Assembly: GCF_008831285.2 (NCBI RefSeq)
Contig: NC_045140.1
Span: 10,288,505 to 10,352,504, forward strand
DNA from: Nymphaea colorata
Taxonomy: Eukaryota > Streptophyta > Magnoliopsida > Nymphaeales > Nymphaeaceae
Direction of reading: 5' to 3'
DNA: 64,000 nt
The position numbers and the translations under genes were made by a program. The notes beneath the pieces were generated by a model. The model did not search any database, had not been told where the DNA came from, and saw nothing but the letters and a program-made list of their open reading frames with translations. Positions 1 to 12,341 of this stretch are shown here, piece after piece (position 1 is the first letter of the stretch; each line of letters starts with the position of its first letter).

Positions 1-913
1 TGAAAGAGTGAAGAATGAATATTTCATATAAATGAATCTTTTGAGATTATGAGAGAGAGAATGATGAACGACTCATGTAGGTTCTCTTCTTATTTCATAC
101 ATTCACTTTCACCCAAAGTTAATAGCACGACATGCACATTCTCAAGAAATTAAGTGATTCAAATTTGAGTTGCAAAAAAGTAACCAAGTCATATTGCAAC
201 AAGAATTTGTAAATTTCACTTAACTTTCAAAGAAAACACAAACAATGCATTCATAATCTTGGCCAAAATATGTTTAGAAAACAACACGTTTTCTAACCTT
301 TTGGAAGCTATGTTTCAACAAATGCATGAAGTCTACCTAATCAAATCTCAAGTTTCTAATATCTTAGACCAAATCACATGATTTGGAAAAAAAAGAATTC
401 AAAATCAATTTTATTTGCCAAGGTAACTTAGCGATTTTCTCAAAAATTGAGCATAAGACGATCACAATTTTGATCCAAAAATCATCTTAAGTTTACAACA
501 AAGAACTCAATTTCAATCTTTAAAATCCCTAATCATGGATTTCAAAACAAATGACAAAACCAAAGTTTACAAATAATTTTGAAAACCCTTCAATCTTCAA
601 ATAACTTTTCAAATCATTTTCTAAGGAATTTATTTTCAAAAACAAGTCACTCATTCAAGATGAACTTTGATTCTTGAAACCAAAACCTCAATGCACAAGC
701 ATATAGGATTTGCATCAATAACTCGTACATGATCCAAATGATCCTTAGTCTTTGGTCCAATTACCCTTGTTAAAGGTGGCAAGAACAATTGGACCTCATA
801 CCGATGGGTGGATCCCTTTTCCTTGAAAATTCTCCTCAAAACTCTAATTTAAAAAGATTTTTTGTTAATTCGCATTTCGATGCCCCCCTAAAACAGGGTG
901 GGGTGCGTACACA
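1..913 (+). mobile_element. 3' part of a diverged Ty3/gypsy LTR (truncated by window edge)
   Basis: The stretch around 765-835 parallels, in order, the LTR 3' end of the complete gypsy element at 42600-42739: a 'gtaaaggyg' block, a 'cgtaccgacggg'-like block (here cataccgatggg), a C/T-rich spacer, then a purine-rich tail ending in 'gtgcgtacaca'. Upstream AT-rich sequence also keeps the order of LTR landmarks (tcattcactttcaccca, aagaaattaagtg). Heavily diverged, no coding sequence. The exact end is inferred from the CA terminus. Confidence 0.45.
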
Positions 914-1437
914 TGCTTTTGGGAATATTTTGGTATTATGGTAAACCCTAGGGGACTTATTGCTTGTTTACTTGAGATGGTTATGTGAATATTTTGGCAT
1001 ATATCATAAGGGGATTGCATTTATTGATGTCTTTAAAATCAGTTTTTGAATTGAAATACTATAGTTTTTGAAAGATACTAGCTGAATGAAAGCGGAGAAG
1101 AAGCATTCCAACTGCTGAGCTTCAAGGAAATCCAAAAATGTAGGCCAATAAATCAATAGAACTTGGTATATTTAAAATGAATAAAGTGAAAGCTAATCAA
1201 TGCGACACAATTTCCATGTGCGTCTGTGTTTTAAAGTTCTTGACTTTCCATTCTTTCATATTGGGCGCGACATAAAAAGGGTGTTACATATGTAGAATTG
1301 ATTTTACAAAGTGTGTTTGCCAAGTTTTGGAGATTGTGATATGACATGCATGTGTGGCTATTCATGCTATTTTGAAACGCCAGTTTGCTAGAACTGATTT
1401 TTTCACAAACATACTTTTGAATGTCACCTAAATGCAC

Positions 1438-1583
1438 TTTAAACACTTTTTTGTAGGCAGAACAATCAAAAGGACATGTAAGGACACCCAAACATGCCCA
1501 CATATTTTTAAACACTGTTTTGGAGGCAAAATGACCAAAATTACTTTTAAGGATGCCCAAACATGTCCACATATTTTTTTTCA
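1438..1583. repeat. two-copy ~70-bp imperfect tandem repeat
   Basis: Two adjacent copies share 'aaacac-tttt-g-aggca', then 'acccaaacatgcccacat' and 'gcccaaacatgtccacat', each closing with a T run. Copy 1 is about 1438-1512 and copy 2 about 1510-1583. The copies differ by several substitutions, so the duplication is not recent. No coding role is apparent. Confidence 0.6.
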
Positions 1584-1754
1584 AATGCTGATAGTATATT
1601 TTTTATTAAGCAGGGTTCAACTAATGGTGTGTTCAATTATCTGGCAAACTTTTTCGCATGCATGTAAAGGTTATTTCTATTGTATGAAGACCAAGGACAT
1701 GGCAGAGAAATCCAAGCTCATCTTCGCGCTTATGCCATGAAACTGGGGTTGTAT

Positions 1755-2095
1755 ATGAGCCGAGCCTAGCTTGAGCTCGATTCATATCTTGCATGGCTCG
1801 AGCTCGGCTCGAGTTTGAGTTGAACTATATGAGGTCAGTTCAATCTTGACTCGATTAAAGTCAAGGCTCGAGCTCAACTAGTTTAAACACATTTATCAAT
1901 TCCTCGATCTCTTTCTTTTGTTTTAAGTTGGAACTTACAAAAATAAAAACATAAGCCTTAAACAAGTTTACTTCCAATTTAATCGAATCGAATTCGAACT
2001 TGCTCATTTCTAAGCTCAAGTTTTCAGTTAGGTTGGAACTCTTTTGTTAAATGAGTCGATCTCCACCCGACCTCAATCGAGTGAGTTCAGGTGAA
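1755..2095. repeat. GAGCTCGA-rich degenerate repeat
   Basis: The words ggctcgagctcggctcgag, gagctcgattc, aaggctcgagctcaac and gagtcgatct recur on both strands. Such CTCGAG/GAGCTC-rich stretches are common in plant dispersed repeats, but I cannot assign a family or boundaries. Confidence 0.3.
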
Positions 2096-2300
2096 CCTCT
2101 GGTTGTCTTGCTCAATATTCAGACTTACTACTTGTTACCTTCTAGCAGGAAATAAAGAAAAGCAAGCAGAGGAGGTCTCTCCTCCTTTTTGGGCTTGAAG
2201 GACACGTCGGTGATGGCACACTCTGAGGGCGTTTGAAAAACAAAGGAACATTGTATTGTTGCGTTGTAAAAGGAAAGCGAAATAGAGAGTGGGTAACGGC

Positions 2301-4640
2301 ATGAGATCATTCCCACTGAAACCTAGATCAAGCTCTACGTCTCTGTATTGTCGCCCTTCCGTTCAGATATTTCATTTATCAACTAAAACAGCATCTTTGT
2401 CTCCCGGGAGGACCAAGTCCCCTGTTTCAGACTACTACGCAGCTTTGCTGAGAGTTTGCATTGACACCAACAAGCCAAAAGAAGGAAAGAAGCTCCATGG
2501 ACGCATCATTCGCACTGTGGCTCACCCAGAAACGTATCTCTCGAACAACATTGTCAACATGTATGCGCGGCTTGGAGACTTGCGCCAGGCACGCGAAGTA
2601 TTCGATAGAATTCCTCAACCAAATCTTTTCTCGTGGAACACCATGCTCGCGGGGTATGCAAAGTCTGGGTGCACTAGGGAGATGGAGATACTGTTCCATG
2701 AAATGCCAGATAAAGATGGTGTATCCTGGAATTCGATGATAATGGGTTACGCAAATCGCGGCCTAGCTTACAACTCTCTGGATGTTTACAGGTCAATGAG
2801 GAGAGAAAGCTATCTTCCTAATCGTATCACATTCTCCACATTGCTAATTTTGTCAACGGGTCATTTTGATATTATATTGGGCAGAGAGATTCATGGGCAG
2901 ATCATAAGAGTAGGGCTGGAGTCGATAGTTTTTGTGGGCAGTCCACTGGTTGATATGTACTCGAAATTTGGATGTATAGAGGACGCGTGCCGAGCATTTG
3001 AAGAAGTTAGTGAGAGAAATACTGTTTTGTCTAACACCATGATCACAGGGTACTTCAGATGTGGGATGATCGAACATGCTAGAACAATTTTCAGTGAAAT
3101 GAAGGATAAAGACTCCATCACTTGGACGACGGTTGTTTCCGGATACATGCAGAATGGTTGTGCACAGGAAGCCATTGATGTTTTCAGAGACATGAAGTTT
3201 GAACACGTAGCAGCTGACCAGTTCACCTTCGGCGGCGTCTTGACTGCTTGTGGCAGTCTTTTGTGTTTGGAGCAGGGAAAGCAAGTTCATGCTCATATAA
3301 TCAGGACTGGTCATCAGAACAATATTTTCGTTGGAAGTGCTCTTGTAGATATGTATTCTAAATGTAAAAATATAAAATATGCAGAGTTGGTTTTCTCAAG
3401 AATGCCGGAAAAGAATATAGTGTCGTGGACTGCAATGCTTGTTGGCTATGCACAGAATGGTTTTAATGAAGAAGCAATGAGACTTTTCTTGGAGATGCAA
3501 AGAAATGAAATCGAACCTGATGATTTCACACTCGGAAGCGTTTTAAGTGCCTGTGCTAATCTTGCATCGGTTGAAGAGGGAACACAGTTTCACAGCTACT
3601 CACTAGTCTCAGGGTTAGCTTCTTTTGTGACCGTAGCTAATTCCATTGTCACGATGTATGCTAAATGTGGTATCATAGAAGATGCTCATAGATTCTTTGA
3701 TGAAATGATTCAAAGAGACGAAGTCTCTTGGACGGCCCTTATTGTGGGGTACGCACAACAAGGCAGTGGGAAAGAAAGCATAGATTTGTATGAGAAAATG
3801 GTTGCTGGTGGTCTGAAACCAGATGGCGTTACTTTTGTTGGTGTTCTTTCTGCTTGCAGTAGAGCGGGCATGATTGAGAAAGGTCGTTACTATTTCTCGT
3901 TGCTAAAAGAGCAAGGTGTAGTTCACACATCCGATCACTATACTTGCATGATTGACCTGCTTGGCCGAGTTGGAAAACTAGAAGAAGCAGAAAAATTTAT
4001 AAAAGAGATGCCGTACCAACCAGATGCAGTTGGGTGGTCCACCCTTCTTAGTTCATGTAGGATTCATGGTAATTTAAGAATAGGTAAGTGGGCAGCTGAG
4101 TCTCTGCTCCAGCTTGAACCTCAGAATCCTGCCAGTTATATTTTGTTGTCCAGCATTTATGCTGCTCAAGGACAGTGGGAGGATGTGGCTAATTTGAGAA
4201 GGGGCATGAGGATGAAGAACGTGAAAAAGGAGCCAGGATGCAGCTGGATCAAGTATAAGAACCAGTGGCATATCTTTGCAGCTGGTGATCGAACTCACCT
4301 ATGTTCCGGACAGATATATGCGGAGCTAGAGAATCTCAACCTTAAGATGGTTGCAGAAGGCTATATACCAGACACGGACTCGGTGCTTCACGATGTGGAG
4401 GAAACACAAAAGGAGCAGATGCTTTGTTACCACAGTGAAAGGCTTGCAATTGCTTTTGGCTTGATTTTTATACCACATGGCTTGCCTATAAGAGTGGTAA
4501 AGAACCTTAGAGTTTGTCTAGATTGTCATACTGCTACGAAGTTTATTTCTAAGATTGTTGGCCGAGATATACTTGTCAGAGACACTGCTCGGTTTCATCG
4601 TTTCAAAGATGGCATCTGCTCATGTGGAGATTTCTGGTAA
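2301..4640 (+). CDS. PLS-class pentatricopeptide repeat protein with DYW deaminase-like domain
   Basis: Intronless, 779 residues, the usual structure for plant PLS-DYW PPR genes. Members are nuclear-encoded organelle RNA-binding proteins, many acting in C-to-U RNA editing. The N-terminus (about 1-45) is rich in Arg/Ser/Thr and poor in acid residues, as expected of an organelle transit peptide. Residues from about 50 to 640 are tandem PPR motifs (for example 'VSWTAMLVGYAQNGFNEEA' and 'NSIVTMYAKCGIIEDA'). The E/E+ region follows, then the DYW domain from about 645, with HSE (711-713), CxxCH (C739, C742, H743) and CSC near 773-775, all candidate zinc or deaminase residues. The protein ends in GDFW rather than the consensus GDYW, a conservative change. 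An in-frame GTG lies 12 bases upstream; the first ATG at 2301 is the likely start. The layout resembles the Arabidopsis At1g68930-type subgroup, but orthology needs a search. Confidence 0.93.
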   Translation: MRSFPLKPRSSSTSLYCRPSVQIFHLSTKTASLSPGRTKSPVSDYYAALLRVCIDTNKPKEGKKLHGRIIRTVAHPETYLSNNIVNMYARLGDLRQAREVFDRIPQPNLFSWNTMLAGYAKSGCTREMEILFHEMPDKDGVSWNSMIMGYANRGLAYNSLDVYRSMRRESYLPNRITFSTLLILSTGHFDIILGREIHGQIIRVGLESIVFVGSPLVDMYSKFGCIEDACRAFEEVSERNTVLSNTMITGYFRCGMIEHARTIFSEMKDKDSITWTTVVSGYMQNGCAQEAIDVFRDMKFEHVAADQFTFGGVLTACGSLLCLEQGKQVHAHIIRTGHQNNIFVGSALVDMYSKCKNIKYAELVFSRMPEKNIVSWTAMLVGYAQNGFNEEAMRLFLEMQRNEIEPDDFTLGSVLSACANLASVEEGTQFHSYSLVSGLASFVTVANSIVTMYAKCGIIEDAHRFFDEMIQRDEVSWTALIVGYAQQGSGKESIDLYEKMVAGGLKPDGVTFVGVLSACSRAGMIEKGRYYFSLLKEQGVVHTSDHYTCMIDLLGRVGKLEEAEKFIKEMPYQPDAVGWSTLLSSCRIHGNLRIGKWAAESLLQLEPQNPASYILLSSIYAAQGQWEDVANLRRGMRMKNVKKEPGCSWIKYKNQWHIFAAGDRTHLCSGQIYAELENLNLKMVAEGYIPDTDSVLHDVEETQKEQMLCYHSERLAIAFGLIFIPHGLPIRVVKNLRVCLDCHTATKFISKIVGRDILVRDTARFHRFKDGICSCGDFW

Positions 4641-6800
4641 TGGACATGAGAATGGCCACGTGTAACATGATGAATTGCCTCCAATGCATCACTTTTTACA
4701 AAGCGCACACCTGTTGCCAGCTAGTTATTTGTGGCTCATACATATGTGGCCTTTGAGTTTTTGTATATAAAGCTGCAGCTTACATATATGATAAACTGCA
4801 AAGGGAAACGCGATGCAAGTTGCATATAGACGACCCAACAGTAAAGGCCTGGAAATGAACTTGCAGGTTTGATAGCGACCGAAAGATTGTGGAAAGAGTT
4901 GGTCAAACAGTTCAGTTATAAAATTCTCTGATTTAATTTCTTGCATTGTCGTCACTGCAGCATGTTCGCTATTAAAACAAATAAATTATTTACATGATTT
5001 TTTTTTTCTCAACCAAGTTGAATCGTAGAAGTTATTACTGATTCATGTTATGTACTACTGAAGAGGATTAACAAAAGGGACCCCGGTCATATCTTACGTT
5101 TTGGGCTGACAGGAAAGTCGTTGGATATTACGTTCATACTGAAGACTGATTCCTTCGGGTATTTTGGTGTCTTCACTTTCAGCAAGGATGTGGGTGCCGG
5201 GCAAGTGTGACAACCACAGAAAGTTGTTTTCATGCTCACTTGTTACGGGTAGGGTACCTTTTCTACCTGCAGGCTCTTGTAATTCATTTCAACTTGCATG
5301 GCTCCTAAGTAATAACATCAAAAACTAAGCTTGACAAAACTCTCTCCTCCCCCTCCCCCTTCCCCACACCCCTTCCGTCCTCCTCTTTTTGTTAATTTTA
5401 AAAAGGAAATATGATCATTCACCGAGAACCAAGTCGCGGACGAGGTAGCAGTTTCTAGTTGGAGAAGCAGCTTTCAAGTTTGTGCAAAACTTCTCATTCA
5501 TTTTATAGGCGGAAATATGTTTGTTGCTTGACAAAGAAAATCAGAGAAAACTTGTTGAAGCCAAAGAACACTTGGATTTGCAATTATTTCAGCTTTTCAT
5601 CCTTTATTGTGCTTTATGTGCGAGAAACACGCTTTGAAGTACTTTATGTAAGCAATTGAGTTTATTCTTTCACAGAAACCTACCAGAAAAAACAATGGAT
5701 AATTCAGTGACTCAATAATACGTCAAAGCAGACGTTCCTCTTCTGAAAGGCCGCAACCAACGAGGCTACTTCAGAAAGATCGCTAACAGCTTCACAAATG
5801 GAATCACAAGAACCACACTTTCTTCTAATGCGACCCACATGTAGGCTTCCTGCCTTCCTTTTTCACATGGACAATGATGTAGCCCTGCAATTTCTTGACT
5901 CCTAAGGTGCAACTTCTGCTTTCTCCTTTCATTGCAAACCTTGAAAAAGATCACTTCTTTGAATTAAGTAAATGTATTCTTATCACGTCAGCTAGTTTGT
6001 AAAATGTGAAGTCCTCTGTACCTATGCCAAAGCATCTTGCTTGCATCCAGGGAGCAACTGAAGTTTTAATTATTCAATTTGACTACATAAACATGATCTT
6101 AGTGGAGTCTTACATAAAGATGATCGACGCAATGGTGTAACAGACCAAACTCAACATGCCCTGGTTAGTTGCTTCTGGTCTTGACAAACCAAAGTTTCCT
6201 TCGCTCTCCGTACTGTGAAAGACTTCCAAGCTTTACAATGAACAGCTCACTATGTACTTGGAAATCATTCAAAGGTCTTTACTTGGCTACTTCTGCATAA
6301 CTAGAAGAAACAAAATTAGCGCCTTTGCATCTTAAAAGCAACAAATACATGACCCAAAAAAAAAAAGCCAAGATTCTTCATTATCTACTTTTCTCTGGAA
6401 AATTGAGATACTTGGCTGTATATGATTTACTATTCTTTCTCTCTGCAAGCTCGATTACAGTAATAGTAACAAGATAGAAGGTACAACGGATGAGCTGTTA
6501 ACTGTTTCTCTACTATTGTCTTTTAAAAAAAATATTGCTTTGTAAGGAAACATAAATCTAGTTTCAGATGAACTAGCATCTTGTGTTCATGGAAAATTGT
6601 ATCTGACATAGCACCGTTAAATCGAGAAAAGCTAGCGTCATGTTTATGAAAAGAAGAAACCAATTATTCAACAAAGTCCGATCCGAAGCTTCTGCTTTAT
6701 TCAGATATTGAGGCAACCAACGGTAGGTACGCTAGCGTCAATGAGAGAAGAGACTGAATAAATATATGGTAAGCATCTTAGCATAACATAGGAAAATCAC
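4641..6800. other. intergenic region between convergent genes
   Basis: Holds the presumed 3' UTR of the PPR gene (+) and the 3' region of the first PRXL2-like gene (-). The segment around 6275-6320 resembles 12600-12645 downstream of the second PRXL2-like gene, and 6645-6680 resembles 13660-13680 and 14095-14120, so the tandem duplication reached beyond the coding exons. A C/T-rich tract lies at 5340-5390. The terminal exon of the PRXL2-like gene may lie here but cannot be placed. Confidence 0.5.
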
Positions 6801-8847
6801 CTGTAGCCGGCTGCAGATCTCAATAACTTCAGCAATGGGGGCCCAATCTCCAAAATTCCTCTCAACAAACTGGTAAGCAATGCCACTTTTCCCGCTACCA
6901 ACTACAAAGAGCCCACCGCTGGTGTTTCCATCACCATTAAAATTGTATTTCAAACCAGAAGCTTTGGCACGCCAATAATTTGCAACGGCCCGTGGGTTCA
7001 GGAGGAACCCTGTTAAAATATTGTCTGTTAGCAACTTCCCTCCACCAAGGGCTTTGAAGAAGCCCTTGCGTCTATCCAAGACCACCATCCCGCCCCAATA
7101 ACGAGGCCAGAAGTCTTTGACCTAAGGATAAAACGAAGATTCTTACTCTCAAAAACATTGTGGCCGAGTAAAGAAAACAGACACTTGGTTCTGACATACC
7201 TCTGCCTCTATTTGCTCATGAACAACAGCAATGAGTTGCACTCCCATTGCATCAAAAAACGGTTTCTTTGAATAGAGTTGGTGAGCTTCTGCTCTGCACA
7301 TTATGCACCTAGAAGATAGTGCGTTCAACAGAGGCCTGTTATTGGTTGTTGCAACTAAGCAGCAAAACTTGGAAGAGGTTTTGAAAGACAGATTGCAACA
7401 TGAGAAACTGAAAGTGCTAATAAAGATAGTGATACTAAACAGATGCATGTTCTCAATTTAAACTAGAAAGAGGTTTTGGAAACAGATTATAATCTAAGCA
7501 AAGAAACTAAAAGTATGGATCAAGGTTTACTACCCTGGGCGTCGTAGACAGAGCAATACAGCAGGTCTATCGTGCCACAGTTTGGAAGCCCTCACTGTCG
7601 TCGTCTTCAGTTTCACCAATGGCTTCATACCAAACTTATACTCAGGTGCTAGTTTCTCAACAGTGATATTGTCAATCATGGAGTAAGGTGCAATGTCATT
7701 AGCAATAGGAAGAGGTTTTATGAGACCACAAAGTCTTGGCTCTGCAGGTGCTGATGCAATGATACCCTTGAAAGAATACCCCTCTTTGCTCCTGAATTCC
7801 CCAACAGATTTGTCACTTAAGCCCGAGGTAGACCTGTAACTCAGAGGGGAAGTCTGACTCTTTTGAGATGAGCTAAAACTGAGCTTATTTCTGCTGTCAT
7901 CTGTACAAACAGAAGGAGTTCTTTTTCTATATGGGGAATTCATGGAGATTCCACAAGTAGCGGTTCCACCAATGAAACGGGCAATGTGGCCTCTCTTCAT
8001 GCCAAATTGATAAGAAAGGACACTAGCATTACAGTTCAGAAGTTCTGCCAATGGCTTTCCAGACGCCTCCAGTCTATCAGCGTATTGCATTAATGATAGG
8101 TTATGCAAATATGATCTGATTTCCAGTGCATCCTAGAATAAAATGTAAATAAATTAACAAAAACTTTAAAGACGGAAAAGCACCCATACAGTACCAATTC
8201 ACTGTATAAACAGTGCTAGAATAAGCTGCATCATTGTTTGTCGGTGAGCATAAAACGCAACTTGGAAACTTTAATTTTGTTGAACAACAGAAAATAAGCC
8301 CCACAAAGAAGGATAAAACAAGCGATCCGCATTCAACTTTCTTCAAATATTAAACTAAAATAGTAAAGGGATCTATCCAGAAAAAAATGAATACAAGAGC
8401 AGAACCTTTCCCTGGTCCATTACTGCCAAATAGCCTTCCAAAAATCGGCAAGATTACTACAGTCATGAACCATAAACCAAGCAACCTTTCACAAAAACAT
8501 AAACACTGTTTTACTTGCTCTAATTTGCTCTGTTTTATGAAACAAGACCATTGATGCTAAAAGCTGTATCCCAATCAAGCATGAAAAAGCAATACTTGAA
8601 TAGAACTTCAAAGGCAGCAGCCGTCAAACACCCAAAAGGACTAAACCCGCGGAGAACAAGCTGAACACCAGGGATGAGCAGAAAGAAGAAATACTCTCTG
8701 TCTGGTAGTCATGTTGGAAGCATCCATGTCTTGAGAGTTCATCGTCTTGAGAGTAGGGACATCATCCCAGCCATCTTCAACAAGCTTGGGGAGTATCTCC
8801 TTGAGAACTCCGTCACCAACAAACTCCTCCACTGTGAAGGACGCCAT
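6801..8847 (-). CDS. SAM-like/PRXL2-type (AhpC-TSA antioxidant) thioredoxin-fold protein, copy 1
   Basis: Four exons on the minus strand: 8695-8847 (start MASFTVEEFV), 7534-8132, 7200-7308 and 6801-7121. All three introns have GT-AG ends and compatible phases, giving 394 residues. Residues 1 to about 95 resemble a SAM-like domain. Residues 95-200 are Ser-rich and poorly ordered. From about 235 onward comes a peroxiredoxin-like 2 thioredoxin fold with a CxxC pair (C252-I-M-C255) after 'LLCLRRPG', then 'VKDFWPRYWGG', 'FKALGGGK' and 'FVERNFGDWAPIAEVIEIC'. Family members are thought to act in thiol redox chemistry; the substrate is unknown. A consensus donor (CAG/GTGATT) follows the last readable codon, so a short terminal exon is probably missing from this model. 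Tandem paralogue of the gene at 14141-16025. Confidence 0.85.
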
Positions 8848-8893
8848 TGCTCGGATCAGAAACCAGGGTAGGCATAACTTACCCCTTCATTAT

Positions 8894-8904
8894 CTATATA
8901 TAAG
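8894..8904 (-). promoter_or_regulatory. candidate TATA box of PRXL2-like copy 1
   Basis: Minus-strand 'TTATATATAGA' about 47-57 bases upstream of the ATG at 8847. The paralogue has a weaker AT element, 'CATATAATG', at 16083-16091 at similar spacing, and sequence around both is partly conserved. Transcription start not determined. Confidence 0.4.
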
Positions 8905-11900
8905 TCCCTTTCTGATCCCACCAGTCTTATCATAAGCCCATCAAAACAAATTAAATTCAGCGGGTGGACCATGAAGTGTCCGAGTAATAGCGTAATAACA
9001 GTGGCCAAAACTGTACAATGCGCAAGAAATGGATTCAGCAAAATAATTGTTGTTTACATGAAAGTGAAGAACTCTAGACGCCAGTTTAAGCAATGTGAGA
9101 GGTTTTTGTGGCTTGTGAGGTTTGTTAGAGTCCTCACAATTTGCCTATGAAAGACAATGTCTGCTGCCACCTTTCCATGAAAACTTCAACTGCAATTCCC
9201 AAGGTTCACCTAACTTTAGTAACAGCAGAAAACCCATGTCACCATGGTCCTGTACCGGTACACTGGTACGCCAAAACAGGTACGCGAGTATGTTTTGGTA
9301 TGTTTGGATTTGATTTTGGATCAAAACCAGATATATAAATTCGCCATGACGCTCGACTTTTCTTCTCCCTCTCCATCTTCCTTGATCTTTCGGCGGGTTC
9401 TTGGCCAGCTGGCAACAGACATCCGGCGGGAGCTTAGGCAGCCACTGGGACGGACGTCCGGTGGGAGCTTGGGCAGCCATTGGCAACTAACGGAGAGTCG
9501 GCGACAACATGTTTTTTCATTTGGCTGTTTTTAGGGTTACCCCAGGTTTGACAGCTTGGGCAACTCGATTGAGTGTTGTTTTGTTTTGTCTGTCGACTTG
9601 TTCGATGTTGTTTTATGTTTTTCTAATATATTTAAGTTACTTGCTTAATTAATTATCTTTGTTATAGTATGGCTGCTACTTCAACGAAACTACTTCTACA
9701 CCTACAAGTTCAATGATATCATCAAATTTTTCAATTTTTTGAATTAGAAATATATAATTATCATCTACCATAATTTGCAAAAACGTTGTACATGTACCTC
9801 TGTACTCATACCAACACCTACCTGACAGCAAAAAACCAAAAAAGGAAAAAAAAAAAAAAAGGCAGAAAAACAAAGCCATGAAACTTGAAAAAAAAAAACA
9901 AAGGGTAAAAAGACATTTCAAGAAGAAGGAATCTCTCTCTTTCTCTCTCCCTCTCTCGTATGGAATGGAGAATAGTAAGCTCCATGATTCTATAAATTAA
10001 CAGCCGCAATTGGTTAGTGCGCAGGGGGGAGGAAAAATGGAAAAATTGACGCAATGGCATATAATACAGCGAACCAACAGTTCACATGTCATGCCCTTTG
10101 GTCTGAAATTGTGAGGCTTGAAACACCTGTTAATGAAAGGGAGATTGCCTGAAGTAGACGCTTGTAGTACGGTGGAACCCAATTTCATAAAATCGAACGG
10201 CTAATATACCTGGGTATGACATGTTTGTGCGTGGAGCCTGATTTATTAATATATTTAACAAGTTTTCTTAATTTTCAAAAATCTTGCAACGGCATCTGTA
10301 TATTTTTTCATTTTTAAGGTTTTGCCTTAGTCCCCATGTTTAAGAGGGAGTGTTATTTTTCTTCGATCTGTATGGTCGTAAATAGAAGAACATTTTACAT
10401 TTGTCTTGGAACCTTCCAAGTAATTTTTTTTTTTTTTCATCTTCTTCATTCACTCTCCTCGCGCCGTGAGAGTGTGTGAGAGAGAGGGCCAGAGACAGTC
10501 CAAATCTTTCTATTACATCATAAACATCTCTTAGCAAAGATCTACCTTTATATCGAACGTTTCATGTCTTTTTTTTTTCTTAGTTTAATCGTAGTGTTTT
10601 GTCTAACTACGATATGTAATCAGCAGCTTTTGGTTGAAGATGCATTTGCCGATGTAACTTTGTTTGGACTCTTATACTTTTATAGTAACATTATACTCTT
10701 AATCATCTCTCCTATTTTGTTAACATATATATTTTTTATTTTGTCGGTTCCCTCTCTCACCATGTCTTTGGAATGAGCGGTTCTCAACATTCGAGTGGTG
10801 GGTCTCATTAGCATATGACTTGTTGTGAAGGGACTACTAAAATATTGTAGGATCACTTCTATAAGATTTGGTGAGATATTATAGGTTAGATAGCACATAC
10901 ATGTTTTAAATTATTTAATTTTATCTCTTACAGATTATACATATAACATAAGCTGCATGTCATATCCACCCTTTACCGAGTTCAATTCAATCGGACCCTA
11001 CCTAATCTGATTCAAACTGGGACCCCATTTTCAAAACCCAACTCAGGTCAATTTATATGTATTCAGTTTGTTTTATATCGGACTCAGTTATGAAACTGCA
11101 TGCAAATTCAAACTCGATTGGCAATCAGATCCAAAACTCTTTACCAAAAGCCAAAGGCAAATGGATCGCACATCAGATCGGCAATCGGGTATAGTGAATC
11201 CGGGAGGAACCTATTTCTCGGTAGTTCCATTTTGTTCACAAAGACAAGTGCTGACCAGATGGGCTGCACATTATTAGCCTGCCCTTGTCCACTTGACTTT
11301 GATCCACATGACCTACATCCAGAATATAGAGAAAGAAGTCTCATGAATCGTGAGCTGGATCAGATCCAAGAGTGTCATGGATCTAGGGGTGGAGCCAAAG
11401 CCATACTTAATATATAATTTTAAATGTTTAAAAAGCACTCGTATATTAATGAGAAAAATAAACATTTTTTTTTTTTGGATTGTCTAAACAAATTGCCCGC
11501 ACCTACTTTTTCTCCTACGAAAAACCAAAATGCCCAGCAATTGCCTGAACAAACGTATGAAGTTAGTGTTTTGTGGTCCAAGATCTTCTTCGACAGAAGT
11601 TTTGTGTGGTGTATTGTGGCACCAAGTGTCAGGTAAAGCGGCTCTGGACGTTTCTTAAAAGCGGTGGGTCCCACTAATTAGTACTATGGAATCGGCCACA
11701 AATTGAACACGTAGCAAAGCGATTTAATTTGGTGGTGGACCTAAGGGTGTTACGCGTCATTTTCTCAATATTTTTAAAAATTTATTTTCCAATTATTTAA
11801 ACCTTTTGTAGTTTACCAATTCACAACTGATTCAACCAAATTTAGTGGCTCAGCAAATTTTACCGATAGATCGGTTTTTTAAAAACAGCGCCACCCATTT

Positions 11901-12305
11901 CTTTTGTTTTATATCAAATAAGACATCCGATTCGATAAGTTAGGCTGAGTATAATCTGCTTAAAATGAGCTAAATGATGTCTACAAGTGTCAATAAGCTA
12001 GATTTGGGGAGTGTATCATCTGAATGATTAAGCCCTCCCTTCTGGGAAGGGCGATCCTAATTGGAATTAAGGTTTTGTTAGTGTGTGCAATGTTTTCTCT
12101 CTCGTAAATCTCTAGAATTGGTAACAGCAGCTGCCACAGTGTGTCGTTAACTTGATACCGTGTTCCAATATTTCAAACTTGGTGATATTTTTGTCGCCTC
12201 TAACGAATGAATGCAGTCTTTTTGGACATATTTAGCTCATTTTGCATAAACGATGGCAAAGTTTAATATGATCTGCGTCCGCCTTCAGCGTGAAGGTCAA
12301 AAGAG

Positions 12306-12310
<5 letters not shown>

Positions 12311-12338
<28 letters not shown>
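12311..12338. repeat. (TA)n microsatellite
   Basis: Uninterrupted alternating TA of about 28 bases in intergenic DNA. Confidence 0.9.

Positions 12339-12341
<3 letters not shown>

Larger units (their letters stand above)
914..2300. other. intergenic region upstream of the PPR gene
   Basis: No convincing gene. It contains a two-copy tandem repeat (1438-1583) and a GAGCTCGA-rich stretch (1755-2095) that looks like a decayed repeat. Short open frames at 1231-1584 (-) and 1432-1740 (+) overlap the tandem repeat and resemble no protein I know. The last 100-200 bases before 2301 should hold the promoter and 5' leader of the PPR gene, but no clear TATA box is visible. Confidence 0.5.

Noticed and set aside
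12060-12140. Possible LTR end followed by a primer-binding site
   Set aside because: The primer-site-like word (ttggtaacagcagc) matches the iMet site imperfectly and no element follows.
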